Positions 34,626 to 44,488 of a stretch of DNA of 64,000 nt are shown in pieces; the stretch's first letter is position 1; each line of letters opens with the position of its first letter. The stretch comes from an uncultured Carboxylicivirga sp. (GTDB lineage Bacteria > Bacteroidota > Bacteroidia > Bacteroidales > Marinilabiliaceae): the NCBI RefSeq assembly GCF_963668385.1, contig NZ_OY764327.1:4932501-4996500 (forward strand). The letters run 5' to 3'. Made by a program: the position numbers and the translations under genes. A model generated the notes under the pieces. It ran no database searches and had not been told where the DNA came from. It saw nothing but the letters and a program-made list of their open reading frames with translations.

Positions 34626-35291
34626 TTAAAACTCAAACTCAGTTTCAATTTCTTTTTCTTCACCATCAATGTCAGTATAAGCGATAATCAAAGATGTTCC
34701 AGCTTCGATTTCTGCTTCTAAAGTAGCTAAGCTAAACTGTGCTACTGACGAGAAAGTTTGAGTTCCTTTATCACTGTTCAAGTTGTATGAGAAAGACAAT
34801 ACCAAAGTACCCTCTTCTTCGTTGTAGTTAGCAACGTCATAAATTAATTCAGCAGTATGTGCTTTTTTACCACCAACATAATCTAATACTAAAGTAATAA
34901 TATCGCCTTCGATGGATACTTGCGATACATCAACTCCATCATTGGTATTTTCAGCATCTTCAATGTCAATAATAGCTTTAACTTGATCGTACTCAATAGC
35001 TGCTAAGTTAACGTTGATTCCTAATCCAACTTCTGGTGTTTGAGTGTATTCTAATGTATACCATGCATAATCCGCCATTAATCCAGCATCTTGAGCATTA
35101 TTTTGAACGATATCATAAACTACACCATCTAATCCAACAATAGAAGTACCATCGTATTTTGCAGTCTCAGCCATAATAACAACACCCACTAAGTCCTCCT
35201 CTTCTTCAATTGGAGTCTTGTCATCATCACTACAGGCAACCATAAACATACCTACCATCACAGCTAAAAAACCATACTTTAAAAAATTCAT
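34626..35291 (-). CDS. Lipoprotein of unknown function
   Basis: A 221-residue protein with lipobox MVAC (Cys20) followed by the acidic SDDDKTPIEEEED, the Asp-rich start typical of surface-exposed lipoproteins in Bacteroidota. The remainder is very acidic and beta-rich (LVGVVIMAETAKYDG, ITLVLDYVGGKKAHTAELIYD, TLVLSFSYNLN), with no recognised domain. It is monocistronic. The strongly acidic composition and short length suggest a binding or structural role rather than an enzyme; this is inference. Confidence 0.75.
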   Translation of the reverse strand: MNFLKYGFLAVMVGMFMVACSDDDKTPIEEEEDLVGVVIMAETAKYDGTSIVGLDGVVYDIVQNNAQDAGLMADYAWYTLEYTQTPEVGLGINVNLAAIEYDQVKAIIDIEDAENTNDGVDVSQVSIEGDIITLVLDYVGGKKAHTAELIYDVANYNEEEGTLVLSFSYNLNSDKGTQTFSSVAQFSLATLEAEIEAGTSLIIAYTDIDGEEKEIETEFEF

Positions 35292-35567
35292 TGCAATAAA
35301 TTTAAATAGTTAATAAAATTCCTGTTTATACATTTTCGATTCCATGATTTGAGGTAGATATACTGCTAAGATGTATCTAACGTTTAAGGGTTGCTTCTCT
35401 TTTGGTATTTTTTTTACTTCCATTTAACATGCATTTATATCTCCCTATAATTCAACATTATTACCAGATTATTTTTTTTTCAAAAAAGATATTGCCTCAT
35501 TTTTGGCGACAATACTGAACGAAACACAAGGTTATTTGTTTAATAATTTCATCAAAACAATAAACAA

Positions 35568-36800
35568 ATGCAGCCTATTATTTATTGGTTTCGAAACGAC
35601 CTAAGATTATACGATAACATAGCCCTTTGGAAAGCAACTGAATCTAATCACCCTATATTATTTATCTATATTTTAAACGAAGATTGGTTTAAAACAAGCA
35701 AATTAGGTTTTAACAGAATTAGTAATTACAGATTACAGCACCTTTACTCAAGCCTCAATCGATTAAAGAAGGAATTAAGTAGCAAAGAGGCTGTATTGCA
35801 TATTTACAAAGGTAAACCGACATCTATCATTGCTGATTTAGCAAAAAACATAAATGCAAAAGCAGTATTTAGCCATCACGAGTATGCAGCTGATGAACTG
35901 ATGGAAGAACAAGCTATCAACAATATACTTCCTTTACAATTATTTTGGGGTAATATGGTGTATCCTCCTACTCATGTTCCGTTTAGTGCCGAGGTAAGTC
36001 CTTATTACTATACCAAATTCATGAAAAAGGTAATAGAACTCTCCCCGGCTCTTATTATTCCCAAAATTGAAGAATTAAAATCAGCGCAGACAAATGCCAT
36101 TAAACAATACGAACTTCTAGAAACGCCAATAACAGAAGCACCATTGGATTTGATGAACAATTATTTGAATAGCTACCAATTTGAAGAATACTCTTATTCG
36201 AGAGAATTGTTTGAAGGAGATCATTATTCAAGTTTTCTATCACCTTTTTTGGCCGATGGAAGTTTATCAGCAAATATTGTGTTTCAGAAACTAACTGATA
36301 AACTAAAAGAAAAGCCAATACTTGAACCATCTATTACTAAATTCCAACAACAATTGATCTGGCGTGATTATTATCGATTTTTGTTTTTAAGATATGGTAG
36401 TAAATTGTTCTATCGTCATGGCATAAGAAATAAAAACCGCGACAGATATGATGATTTAGACGCTTTTAAAACGTGGATGAATGGAACAACCGACCATCCA
36501 CTAATAAACGCTTTTATGAATGAAATACGCACTACCGGTTTTTTATCAAATAGAGGGCGTATGCTGGTATCGTATTATTTATCAAAAGTGATGCAAGTCA
36601 ACTGGCTTTGGGGTGCTCAATGGTTCGAACATCTATTAATTGATTACGATGTATGCAATAATTATGGCAATTGGGCATATCAATCAGGAGTTGGCACTGA
36701 TAGCCGATTCAACCGAAGTTTTAACCTTGACAAACAAATAGAAAAGTTTGATCCTCGAAGAGTTTATCTTGCCAAATGGGCCAATAAAAGTGCGACTTAA
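35568..36800 (+). CDS. DASH-type cryptochrome/DNA photolyase
   Basis: A 410-residue flavoprotein. The N-terminal Rossmann-like photolyase domain starts IIYWFRNDLRLYDN. The FAD-binding helical domain shows QQLIWRDYYRFLF, FMNEIRTTGFLSNRGRMLVSYYL, WGAQWFEHLLIDYDVCNNYGNW and GVGTDSRFNRSFNLDKQIEKFDP, the DASH pattern. The usual TG(Y/F)P before the active-site helix is TTDHP here. DASH proteins repair cyclobutane dimers in single-stranded DNA using blue light. It is slightly shorter than most (430-500). Its stop shares bases with the convergent Omp85-like gene. Confidence 0.93.
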   Translation: MQPIIYWFRNDLRLYDNIALWKATESNHPILFIYILNEDWFKTSKLGFNRISNYRLQHLYSSLNRLKKELSSKEAVLHIYKGKPTSIIADLAKNINAKAVFSHHEYAADELMEEQAINNILPLQLFWGNMVYPPTHVPFSAEVSPYYYTKFMKKVIELSPALIIPKIEELKSAQTNAIKQYELLETPITEAPLDLMNNYLNSYQFEEYSYSRELFEGDHYSSFLSPFLADGSLSANIVFQKLTDKLKEKPILEPSITKFQQQLIWRDYYRFLFLRYGSKLFYRHGIRNKNRDRYDDLDAFKTWMNGTTDHPLINAFMNEIRTTGFLSNRGRMLVSYYLSKVMQVNWLWGAQWFEHLLIDYDVCNNYGNWAYQSGVGTDSRFNRSFNLDKQIEKFDPRRVYLAKWANKSAT

Positions 36801-37960
36801 AATGCCTCGGTCATGTTAAAATAAAATAATGTTTGATTATTGAGTGGATCGCGGCCCACATCAACCCTGAAATTCATTCGGGGTTGTACTTCTATACGCA
36901 ATCCTGCACCAAAATTGGGTAATAAATTGTTTACATCAACAAATTTGTCGCTTACGGAACCAATTCCACCCCATGTTGCAAAACCAAATCGCGACAGTAA
37001 CTTTCGCATTTTGGTTTCGTCTCCCAAATTAAACATATGGCGATATTCCGCCAAAGCATACATCGCATTTCTATCGCGGTAATGCCCAAGATAATACCCC
37101 CGTAAATCAAAAGGTGATCCCACCATCGACATATCGTTAATAGGAACATCTCCTGAAGTAAAGCGCCCGTTAACATTCCAGGCTAAAACCCTACGATCGC
37201 CTAAAAACTTTAATTCCTGAAACTGCCGGTAATCAAAATTATACACGCCAAAATTAGAAGTACTTCCTAAGGCTTTAAAATAATTGGTTGTACTAAATTC
37301 AAAAAAAACGCCTGAGTATGAATTTGCCGGCAAATCGCGTGTATCATAATTAAAATTTATTCCCAAACCCACATTGGTATTTTTTAGTCCATTTTCATCA
37401 CCTCCCTGAGCAATGTAATTTACATCATTCAACACACCTTCGCTCACATCTTTCATTTTTGAATGCATTAAATCGACTGATCCCCCAATGAAAATATCTG
37501 TTTTTTTATACCTAAACAAAAAGGTTGGGTTAAACCGAAAACTCTCCATCCTGTATTGAGTTGTCTCCTCACCTCTTTCTATAGATGAATTATCATCGTA
37601 ACCGATACCGTAATAGTTTTCAAGAACATTTTTATAAATGATTGTGCCGAATACTCGAAACCTATCTTGATTAAAAAACAACTGAGGACGAAGCATTACC
37701 GTACCTCCTCCATTTGTCATATAAGCAAATGCAAATGGTAATACCGAACGTTTTAAAAGTGTATCCTGAGGATTTGTGGATAAAGTAACCAACGCACTTC
37801 CACCTATAACAACACCAAAATCAGGTGTATAACCTGGTCCTCCTAAAATGCTAAATTGAACATTTTTTTCGACGGATAGAGTATCCTTTTCTTGTCCTGT
37901 TGCAACCTGACTCAATATAATTGCACCTATCAGCAATAATAATCTTGTTATTTCCTTCAT
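36797..37960 (-). CDS. Omp85/BamA-type outer-membrane barrel without POTRA domains
   Basis: A 387-residue protein with a signal peptide (cleavage after ATGQ, residue 23). The chain is a barrel with the Omp85 loop-6 motif LRGYYLGHYRD (compare VRGF/Y) near 298-308, and it ends in an aromatic residue (FYFNMTEAF). BamA and TamA carry N-terminal POTRA domains; here barrel strands (FSILGGPGYTPDFGVVIGGSALV) begin directly after the signal. Such short D15-like proteins are common in Bacteroidota and their role is unknown; FplA/patatin partners are not present. It overlaps the photolyase stop by four bases. Confidence 0.85.
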   Translation of the reverse strand: MKEITRLLLLIGAIILSQVATGQEKDTLSVEKNVQFSILGGPGYTPDFGVVIGGSALVTLSTNPQDTLLKRSVLPFAFAYMTNGGGTVMLRPQLFFNQDRFRVFGTIIYKNVLENYYGIGYDDNSSIERGEETTQYRMESFRFNPTFLFRYKKTDIFIGGSVDLMHSKMKDVSEGVLNDVNYIAQGGDENGLKNTNVGLGINFNYDTRDLPANSYSGVFFEFSTTNYFKALGSTSNFGVYNFDYRQFQELKFLGDRRVLAWNVNGRFTSGDVPINDMSMVGSPFDLRGYYLGHYRDRNAMYALAEYRHMFNLGDETKMRKLLSRFGFATWGGIGSVSDKFVDVNNLLPNFGAGLRIEVQPRMNFRVDVGRDPLNNQTLFYFNMTEAF

Positions 37961-38257
37961 TATTTATTTAGTTGAAACTTGTTTGGTAATGCATCCTCTC
38001 TATATTCTACTTCAGATATAAATCTGTATAACACAGTAATTATATTTCTTAAAAATCAATGAATCAATGCAAAAAGATCTTTATAAATTTAACTATTTAT
38101 AAATCTTAATTCACCTTATCAAGATAATAGAGATTAATTACAATAGCATCATATCATTTACCTTCTCCTGCTGATAACAATAAAAACTATGCCATTTTTT
38201 TCTTCACAATTATCATCCGTTTTTTGGGGGTATTAGACAAAGCAAGTATTTGTCATT

Positions 38258-38288
38258 TGTACATCAAAGTAACTCTATCTATTTTCGT
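38258..38288 (+). promoter_or_regulatory. Promoter of the DUF418 gene
   Basis: TTG (38258-38260), a 20-base spacer and TATTTTCG (38281-38288, one base off TAnnTTTG) lie 20 bases before the start codon. The rest of 37961-38308 is AT-rich with no gene. Confidence 0.5.
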
Positions 38289-38308
38289 GCCCCGATAAAA
38301 AAGAGATT

Positions 38309-39487
38309 ATGCAGAAAAAAGGAAGAATTGAATTGGTTGATGCTTTAAGAGGTTTTGCAGTAATGGCAATTATGCTACTACATTGTCTCGAACGATTTAA
38401 TCTTTATATTTTTCCGTCTAAAGAATCGCTTCCATCCTGGATGATTAGCTCTGATCAAACAATTTGGGATACTTCTTTTTTTCTATTTGGAGGCAAGGCT
38501 TATGCTATTTTTGCTTTGCTGTTTGGATTCACTTTTTTTCTGCAAAATTCTAAGAGCAAAAGTAAAAACCTTGATTTTGGAAAAACGTTTGTTTGGCGAA
38601 TGTTCCTTTTAGTTGGATTTGCGTTCTTTAACGCAGCCTTTTTCCCAGGTGATGTTTTATTACTGTTTTCGGTGATGGGTATTTTCTTGGTTTTGGTTAG
38701 AAAATCATCCCCAAAGATGATTTTAACCATTTCGATATTTTTACTATTACAACCCTTAGAAATAGGACAATACCTAATTAGTAAATTCAATCCGGAATTA
38801 ACTACGATACACGAAGTTGCAACATCAATTGTTCGCACTCATATGGGAGTTTTAAAAAGTCAGGTTCGCGACGCAGGTATTTTACAATCTATTTGGAACA
38901 ACTTTTATCACGGCCAGATATTTAGCTTTATGTGGGCTGTTGGTAATGGCCGTTGGATTCAAACATTAGGTTTGTTCATGATGGGCATGTATTTGGGCGA
39001 AACTCAGCTTTTTGCTAATGCCAGTCATCACTTAAAAACATGGTTTACTATTTTAATAATTTCCATTATGTGCTTCATCCCTCTATATTATATTGATATC
39101 TATACAAGTACAAGTTTCAATACAATTACAGTGCGTACACTTGGAAACGCGATTTCCATGTGGAAGAATTTGTCATTCACCTCTGCGTTGGTTTCTATAT
39201 TTGTTTTGCTGTATCAATCTCCTTTTCAAAAAATACAGAAACAATTACAAAACTATGGTCGCATGAGTCTTACCAATTACATTGTTCAATCCATCTTTGG
39301 TTTTATTCTTTTCTTTCCGGCAGTATTAAATATCTCACCAATCGTTTCCAACACCTATGCGTTACTTTTAGGTATTGTTCTATTTATTTTACAGCTTTTA
39401 TGGTGTAACTATTGGCTAAAAAATCACAAACAAGGACCTCTTGAGTCTATATGGCATAAAGGCACTTGGATGTTTAATCGTAAATAA
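38309..39487 (+). CDS. DUF418-family membrane protein
   Basis: A 392-residue polytopic inner-membrane protein with about ten hydrophobic segments. The N-terminus GRIELVDALRGFAVMAIMLLH and the motifs GKAYAIFALLFGFTFF, RMFLLVGFAFFNAAFFPGDVLLLFSVMG and the C-terminal YGRMSLTNYIVQSIFGFILFF are those of the DUF418/YeiB group, related to acyltransferase-3 type proteins. Their biochemical role is unknown. It is a single gene with its own promoter. The family assignment is good; function is open. Confidence 0.88.
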   Translation: MQKKGRIELVDALRGFAVMAIMLLHCLERFNLYIFPSKESLPSWMISSDQTIWDTSFFLFGGKAYAIFALLFGFTFFLQNSKSKSKNLDFGKTFVWRMFLLVGFAFFNAAFFPGDVLLLFSVMGIFLVLVRKSSPKMILTISIFLLLQPLEIGQYLISKFNPELTTIHEVATSIVRTHMGVLKSQVRDAGILQSIWNNFYHGQIFSFMWAVGNGRWIQTLGLFMMGMYLGETQLFANASHHLKTWFTILIISIMCFIPLYYIDIYTSTSFNTITVRTLGNAISMWKNLSFTSALVSIFVLLYQSPFQKIQKQLQNYGRMSLTNYIVQSIFGFILFFPAVLNISPIVSNTYALLLGIVLFILQLLWCNYWLKNHKQGPLESIWHKGTWMFNRK

Positions 39488-39793
39488 CACCAAATTAATT
39501 AAACCTGTACTCATTTATTTAGTGAGTCATCTATATTTGCATTGCTATTTTTTTATAAATTGCGCCATGCTATTTCAAATACATGGGACGATTATTAAAA
39601 AATAACATTTTATTAGAATACAAGGTTGCTTTTACACACCCTTGTGTTCACAATTTCTTTTTTTCAAAGTCTCAAACACCAACTCTACTATACGGCCATT
39701 GCAAAGGGCTTTACGAATGCTGGATATATTAGAAAAAGGCCATCTTTCTAACTTATCCAACACTCCTATTTTCTAACACGAATCAAAATATCA
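39488..39793. promoter_or_regulatory. Intergenic region with the probable operon promoter
   Basis: TATATTTG at 39532-39539 is a full -7 match, which would give the S9 peptidase operon a leader of about 250 bases. A hairpin ACAAGG...CCTTGT lies near 39621-39646. A 12-codon open frame at 39567 is too short to claim. Confidence 0.4.
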
Positions 39794-42055
39794 ATGAAAT
39801 ACATTATTACATTAGTACTAACTGTACTTATATGGCAAGTTGCAAGTGCACAAATTGACACTACTGACTATCAACGAGCTGAACAATTTTTATCATCTAA
39901 CCTTTCAAAAAAATATTATAATTCGTGGGTATCACCTCATTGGAACAAAGTGAATAATTTGTTTTGGTACACCAACAATTCGAAACATGGAATTGAATAC
40001 AACCAAATAAATATTAAAACTTTACAAAAAAAACCGCTTTTTAATCAAATTGAATTTGCAAAACAACTTTCTGAACTCACTAAAGAAGAAATAGTTCCAT
40101 ATGCTTTACCTGTTCGAATAAAGAGGCTAAATCCAGAAAATAACCTAATAGAATTCTCGTACAAAAGCAATAATTACACATTTGATAATTCGTCTTATAA
40201 AATAACTCAGGTAGAAAAAAGTAAAGACCGCCCTACTAACTATGTATCGTCGCCAAATAAAGAATACACCTTAGTTATTGTCGACTATAATTTATGGTTA
40301 AAAACAAGTGATAACGATTCGATACAAATAACAACTGATGGTTCAAAACTAAATGGTTATGGTGTAACTCCTTCATGGATGTCGGTTAAAAATATAGAAT
40401 CAAAAGAAGATTATATTATGGATGCTGATATCAATTGGAGTCCTAACAATCGTTACGCTATTGTTGGTCGTTACGACAGAACCAATGCCCATAATTTATA
40501 CTTATACAAAACACTTCCCGACAATGGTAATCGTGCCGAAGTATATAGCTATGAACGTGCTTTAGCCGGCGATTCATTAACGGCAACCATCGAATATTAT
40601 TTGTTTGATGCTGAACAAAAAAACATTTCGAGATTAGACTTTGATCCCATTGCATCATTTTTAACCTATGGTTTTACATGGAATAAAATTGGTGATAAAG
40701 CTTACTTAAAAAAGTATTACCGAGGCTATCAAAAAATGGATATTTCTGAAGTAAATGCTTCTGACAATAGCATCAGAAAAATATATGAAGAAACGGCTGA
40801 TACATATGTTGATCCACTTACTAGCGATTTTCGCTTATTAGATGATGGAACCTTTTTGATTATTTCCGAAAAAGATGGTTGGAATCATATTTATCGCTAT
40901 AGCACAAAAAACGGGGAACTAATCAATCAAATCACAAAAGGAGATTATGTAATCCGAAGCATCGAACATGTTGACACGAAAGCAAAAACCATCTATTTCT
41001 CTGCCGGAGGAAAAGAAAAAGGTGTCGATCCCTACTTTCCATTTTTATATAGTATAAAGTTCAATGGACAATCATTAAAACTACTTACCCCCGAAGTTGC
41101 AGAACACAGTGTTTCGATCTGGGCCGATAAAAATGTATTTATTGATAATTTCTCAACAGTACAGCAACCCAATATTGCCGTGCTTCGCAGCCTGAAAGAT
41201 GGCAAGGTTTTAAAAACGCTGGAACAAGGTGATATTTCTGAAATTTTAAAAATGGGATGGCAAGCTCCGGAACCTTTCAAAGCCAAAGGACGAGATGGTA
41301 AAACCGATATTTATGGAGTTTTGTATAAGCCAGCTAATTTCGACCCAACTAAAAAATATGCAATTATCGAAGGCACATACAGCGGCCCTCAAACCATTAG
41401 AGCACCTAAAACATTCCGCAGAGGATTATTAAACGATGATACTCCTTTGGCACAGCTTGGATTTATTCTTATCAATATTGATGGAATGGGATCAGCTTAT
41501 CGAAGTAAAGCCTTTCATGATGTATCATACAAAAATCTTGGCGACATTGGCGGCCCCGATAAAATGGCTGTAGTTAAAAAACTGGCGCAAAAATACAATT
41601 GGTTAGATACTACACGCATTGGTATTTTTGGACATTCTGCCGGAGGTTATGATGCTGCAAGAGCCTTATTGGCATATCCCGATTTTTATAAAGTTGGAGT
41701 AGCCGCAGCCGGTAATCACGATCATAGAATAGCCAAAGCCTGGTGGCCCGAATTATACATGGGATATCCAGCCGGACCGCATTACGATGAACAATCGAAC
41801 ATTTTGCATGCCGACAAATTACAAGGTCACCTGATGCTTATTCATGGAGACATGGATCAGAATGTGAATACGGCTTCGTCGATGCGCTTTGCAGCCGAAC
41901 TTATCAAAGCCAATAAAGATTTTGAATTGTTGATTATTCCTGGGAAAGATCATAGTTCTACCTATTTTGATAAATATGTAATTCGTAAAAGATGGGATTA
42001 TTTTGTACGTTACCTAATGGAAGTTGAACCTCCCAAAAACTATAAAATAAAGTAA
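39794..42055 (+). CDS. DPP-IV-like S9 prolyl oligopeptidase, exported
   Basis: A 753-residue protein with a signal peptide (cleavage after ASAQ, residue 20). The N-terminal propeller is of the DPPIV_N type (WSPNNRYAIVGRYDR, NHIYRYSTKNGELINQIT). The catalytic alpha/beta-hydrolase domain carries Ser615 (FGHSAGGYDA), Asp688 (HGDMDQNV) and His720 (GKDHSS), with spacing normal for S9. These enzymes remove dipeptides with Pro or Ala at position two in the periplasm. It is the first gene of a run with PepP, an OCD-family enzyme and a VIT transporter. GHSAGG in place of GWSYGG sets it apart from classical DPP-IV. Confidence 0.92.
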   Translation: MKYIITLVLTVLIWQVASAQIDTTDYQRAEQFLSSNLSKKYYNSWVSPHWNKVNNLFWYTNNSKHGIEYNQINIKTLQKKPLFNQIEFAKQLSELTKEEIVPYALPVRIKRLNPENNLIEFSYKSNNYTFDNSSYKITQVEKSKDRPTNYVSSPNKEYTLVIVDYNLWLKTSDNDSIQITTDGSKLNGYGVTPSWMSVKNIESKEDYIMDADINWSPNNRYAIVGRYDRTNAHNLYLYKTLPDNGNRAEVYSYERALAGDSLTATIEYYLFDAEQKNISRLDFDPIASFLTYGFTWNKIGDKAYLKKYYRGYQKMDISEVNASDNSIRKIYEETADTYVDPLTSDFRLLDDGTFLIISEKDGWNHIYRYSTKNGELINQITKGDYVIRSIEHVDTKAKTIYFSAGGKEKGVDPYFPFLYSIKFNGQSLKLLTPEVAEHSVSIWADKNVFIDNFSTVQQPNIAVLRSLKDGKVLKTLEQGDISEILKMGWQAPEPFKAKGRDGKTDIYGVLYKPANFDPTKKYAIIEGTYSGPQTIRAPKTFRRGLLNDDTPLAQLGFILINIDGMGSAYRSKAFHDVSYKNLGDIGGPDKMAVVKKLAQKYNWLDTTRIGIFGHSAGGYDAARALLAYPDFYKVGVAAAGNHDHRIAKAWWPELYMGYPAGPHYDEQSNILHADKLQGHLMLIHGDMDQNVNTASSMRFAAELIKANKDFELLIIPGKDHSSTYFDKYVIRKRWDYFVRYLMEVEPPKNYKIK

Positions 42056-42105
42056 GCATATACTGATGTTGCAGAATATCATTCATCTATCAAATTGTAA
42101 AAAGC

Positions 42106-43497
42106 ATGTTCAAAAAAGAAACTTATATAAACAGACGCCAGCAACTGGCAAAAGATGTTGACAAAGGAATTATCCTATTTATTGGAAACTCTGAAAGTCC
42201 GATGAATTATGTTGATAATCCTTACCACTTCCGTCAGGATAGTAGCTTTTTGTATTTCTTTGGGATTGATCATCCCGACTTAGCTGCTATTATTGATACC
42301 GAAAGTAGCGAAGCAACCATTTATGGTAACGATTACACAATAGATGACATTGTTTGGATGGGTAATCAACCAACCATTGCCAATCGTGCAGCAGAATCCG
42401 GTGTTTCAAAAAGTGCTTCAATCGATCAGTTAAAAACCGATTTACAAAAAGCTAAGAGTCAAGGACGAACAATTCACTTTTTACCTTTATATCGACCTGA
42501 GTGTCAGATTAAATTATTTCAGTGGATAGGTGTTTTGCCCGATGAAGTAAAAGAAAAAGCTTCGTTAGAATTGATACAAGCAGTTATCAAGCAGCGTAAT
42601 TATAAATCGGATGAAGAAATTGAAGAAATTGAAAAAGCTGTAGATACAACAGTTGATATGCATTTGGCCGCCATGAGGATGGCTCGCCCAGGAATGAAAG
42701 AAGCAGAAATTGCAGGTGAAATGGAACGCATTGCTACAGCCGCTGGTGGGCACATCTCTTTTCCGGTTATTGGAACCATCAACGGTCAAACTCTTCATAA
42801 CCATTATCATGGCAACATTTTAAAAGAAGGCCGAATGTTTCTTCTTGATGCAGGTGCCGAAACAGCCATGGGTTATGCTGGCGACATGTCAAGTACGTTT
42901 CCGGTAAATAAAACTTTTACGAGCGAACAAAAAGACATTTACCAGGTATCACTCAATGCCCATAACAGAGCAATTGAATTACTCAAACCGGGAGTTCCTT
43001 TTAAAGACGTCTACTTTGAGTCGGCCCGAGAAATTATGAAAGGGATGAAAGATCTTGGTTTTGTTACAGGCGATATTGACGAAGGGATTGCTGAAGGTGC
43101 CCATGCCATGTTTTTTCCTTGTGGCCTAGGTCATATGATGGGATTAGATGTTCATGATATGGAAAACCTTGGAGAACAATACGTAGGCTACGATAACGAA
43201 GAAAAAAGCACTCAATTTGGATTGAAATCGTTACGATTGGCTCGCAAACTCGAACCAGGATTCGTATTAACCATTGAACCAGGCATTTACTTCATCCCTC
43301 AATTAATTGACCTATGGAAAAATGAAAAACGTTTTCAAAAGTATCTTAACTTCATTAAATTAGAGCAGTTTAAAAACTTTGGTGGATGCCGTAACGAAGA
43401 GGATTTTCTGATTACAGAAACAGGAGCACGACTATTGGGCAAACCTCTTCCTAAATCCATCCAAGATGTAGAAAAAGAACGATTAAAAGCATTTTAA
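42106..43497 (+). CDS. pepP: Xaa-Pro aminopeptidase (M24B)
   Basis: A 463-residue cytoplasmic enzyme that releases the N-terminal residue before proline. The N-terminal aminopeptidase-P domain (residues 1-135) is followed by the pita-bread fold with metal ligands Asp248 (LLDAG), Asp260 (AGDMSSTFPV), His343 (GLGHMMGLDVHD), Glu391 (TIEPGIYF) and Glu431 (RNEEDFLIT). The length matches the family. It lies 50 bases after the S9 peptidase and 10 bases before the OCD-family gene, so co-transcription is likely and completes the breakdown of Pro-containing peptides. Confidence 0.93.
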   Translation: MFKKETYINRRQQLAKDVDKGIILFIGNSESPMNYVDNPYHFRQDSSFLYFFGIDHPDLAAIIDTESSEATIYGNDYTIDDIVWMGNQPTIANRAAESGVSKSASIDQLKTDLQKAKSQGRTIHFLPLYRPECQIKLFQWIGVLPDEVKEKASLELIQAVIKQRNYKSDEEIEEIEKAVDTTVDMHLAAMRMARPGMKEAEIAGEMERIATAAGGHISFPVIGTINGQTLHNHYHGNILKEGRMFLLDAGAETAMGYAGDMSSTFPVNKTFTSEQKDIYQVSLNAHNRAIELLKPGVPFKDVYFESAREIMKGMKDLGFVTGDIDEGIAEGAHAMFFPCGLGHMMGLDVHDMENLGEQYVGYDNEEKSTQFGLKSLRLARKLEPGFVLTIEPGIYFIPQLIDLWKNEKRFQKYLNFIKLEQFKNFGGCRNEEDFLITETGARLLGKPLPKSIQDVEKERLKAF

Positions 43498-43507
43498 CCG
43501 GTTCATC

Positions 43508-44470
43508 ATGAAAATAATTTCAGGGGATATCATTGAAACAGCTGCAGAGCCACATCTATGGATTGATGCCATGGAAATAGCACTGCAAACATTTAAAACT
43601 GCCGATTACCATACGCCAGATCGTTTACACGTTGATATGGCAGATAATACACTATTGGTAATGCCTTCGGTTGGCCCCGATTTATTTTCAACCAAATTGG
43701 CATCTATATTCCCATCTAATAAAGACAAGAATTTACCAGCTATTCAGGGCACATTACTTTTGAACGATGGCGCTACAGGTGAAGCTCTAGCTTTATTTAA
43801 CGGGGCTAAGTTAACAGCGATGAGAACTGCTGCAGTGGCGTGTGTTGGCATACGCCATTTATCCGATCCAATGACTCAATTCATGGGCGTTATTGGAGCA
43901 GGTGTGCAGGGACAGCATCTGGCCTGGATGGCTAGTCACGAGCGTGATTTGGAACGAATTTATTTTTATGATCCATCGCATCAGAAAGTAGTTGAATTTA
44001 TGCAGTTTATGCATAAACATGCTCCGCATGTTGAAGTTGCTCCTTGCGAAGACGAACAGCAGGTTATTACCAATTCCGAGATTGTGTGTACTGCAACTAC
44101 TTCCAAATTACCTGTTATTCCAAACCTGGAAGATCTCTTATTAGGAAAAACCTTTATTTGTATTGGATCATACAAGCCCGACATGAGAGAAATTCCTGAA
44201 TCGGTATACCGATTAATTGATACGGTGTGGATTGATGCAGATCAAGCCCGGTTGGAAAGCGGTGATTTGATCGAACCCATTGAAAATGCATGGATCAAGC
44301 CAGAACAAATAAAGCATATCTCAAGCCTGATTCAAACTCCAAATGAACTTGGATTTAAAGAAACACGACTATTCAAAAGCGTGGGGCACGGAGTTTTCGA
44401 CCTTTTTGCTGCCAAACTTATTTATCAAATGGCCGAAGAAAAAGGATTAGGGGAAAACATAAATCTATAA
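43508..44470 (+). CDS. Ornithine cyclodeaminase/mu-crystallin family reductase
   Basis: A 320-residue protein with the family's substrate domain (VMPSVGPDLFSTKLASIFP, LTAMRTAAVACVGIRHL) and NAD(P)-binding fingerprint GVIGAGVQG at 127-135. Members include ornithine cyclodeaminase (makes proline), alanine dehydrogenase and delta1-pyrroline-2-carboxylate reductase. Placed after two proline-peptide peptidases, a link to proline or hydroxyproline metabolism is reasonable, but the sequence alone does not settle the substrate. It is 10 bases after pepP. Confidence 0.87.
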   Translation: MKIISGDIIETAAEPHLWIDAMEIALQTFKTADYHTPDRLHVDMADNTLLVMPSVGPDLFSTKLASIFPSNKDKNLPAIQGTLLLNDGATGEALALFNGAKLTAMRTAAVACVGIRHLSDPMTQFMGVIGAGVQGQHLAWMASHERDLERIYFYDPSHQKVVEFMQFMHKHAPHVEVAPCEDEQQVITNSEIVCTATTSKLPVIPNLEDLLLGKTFICIGSYKPDMREIPESVYRLIDTVWIDADQARLESGDLIEPIENAWIKPEQIKHISSLIQTPNELGFKETRLFKSVGHGVFDLFAAKLIYQMAEEKGLGENINL

Positions 44471-44488
44471 AGAAGGATTAAATTCAGA

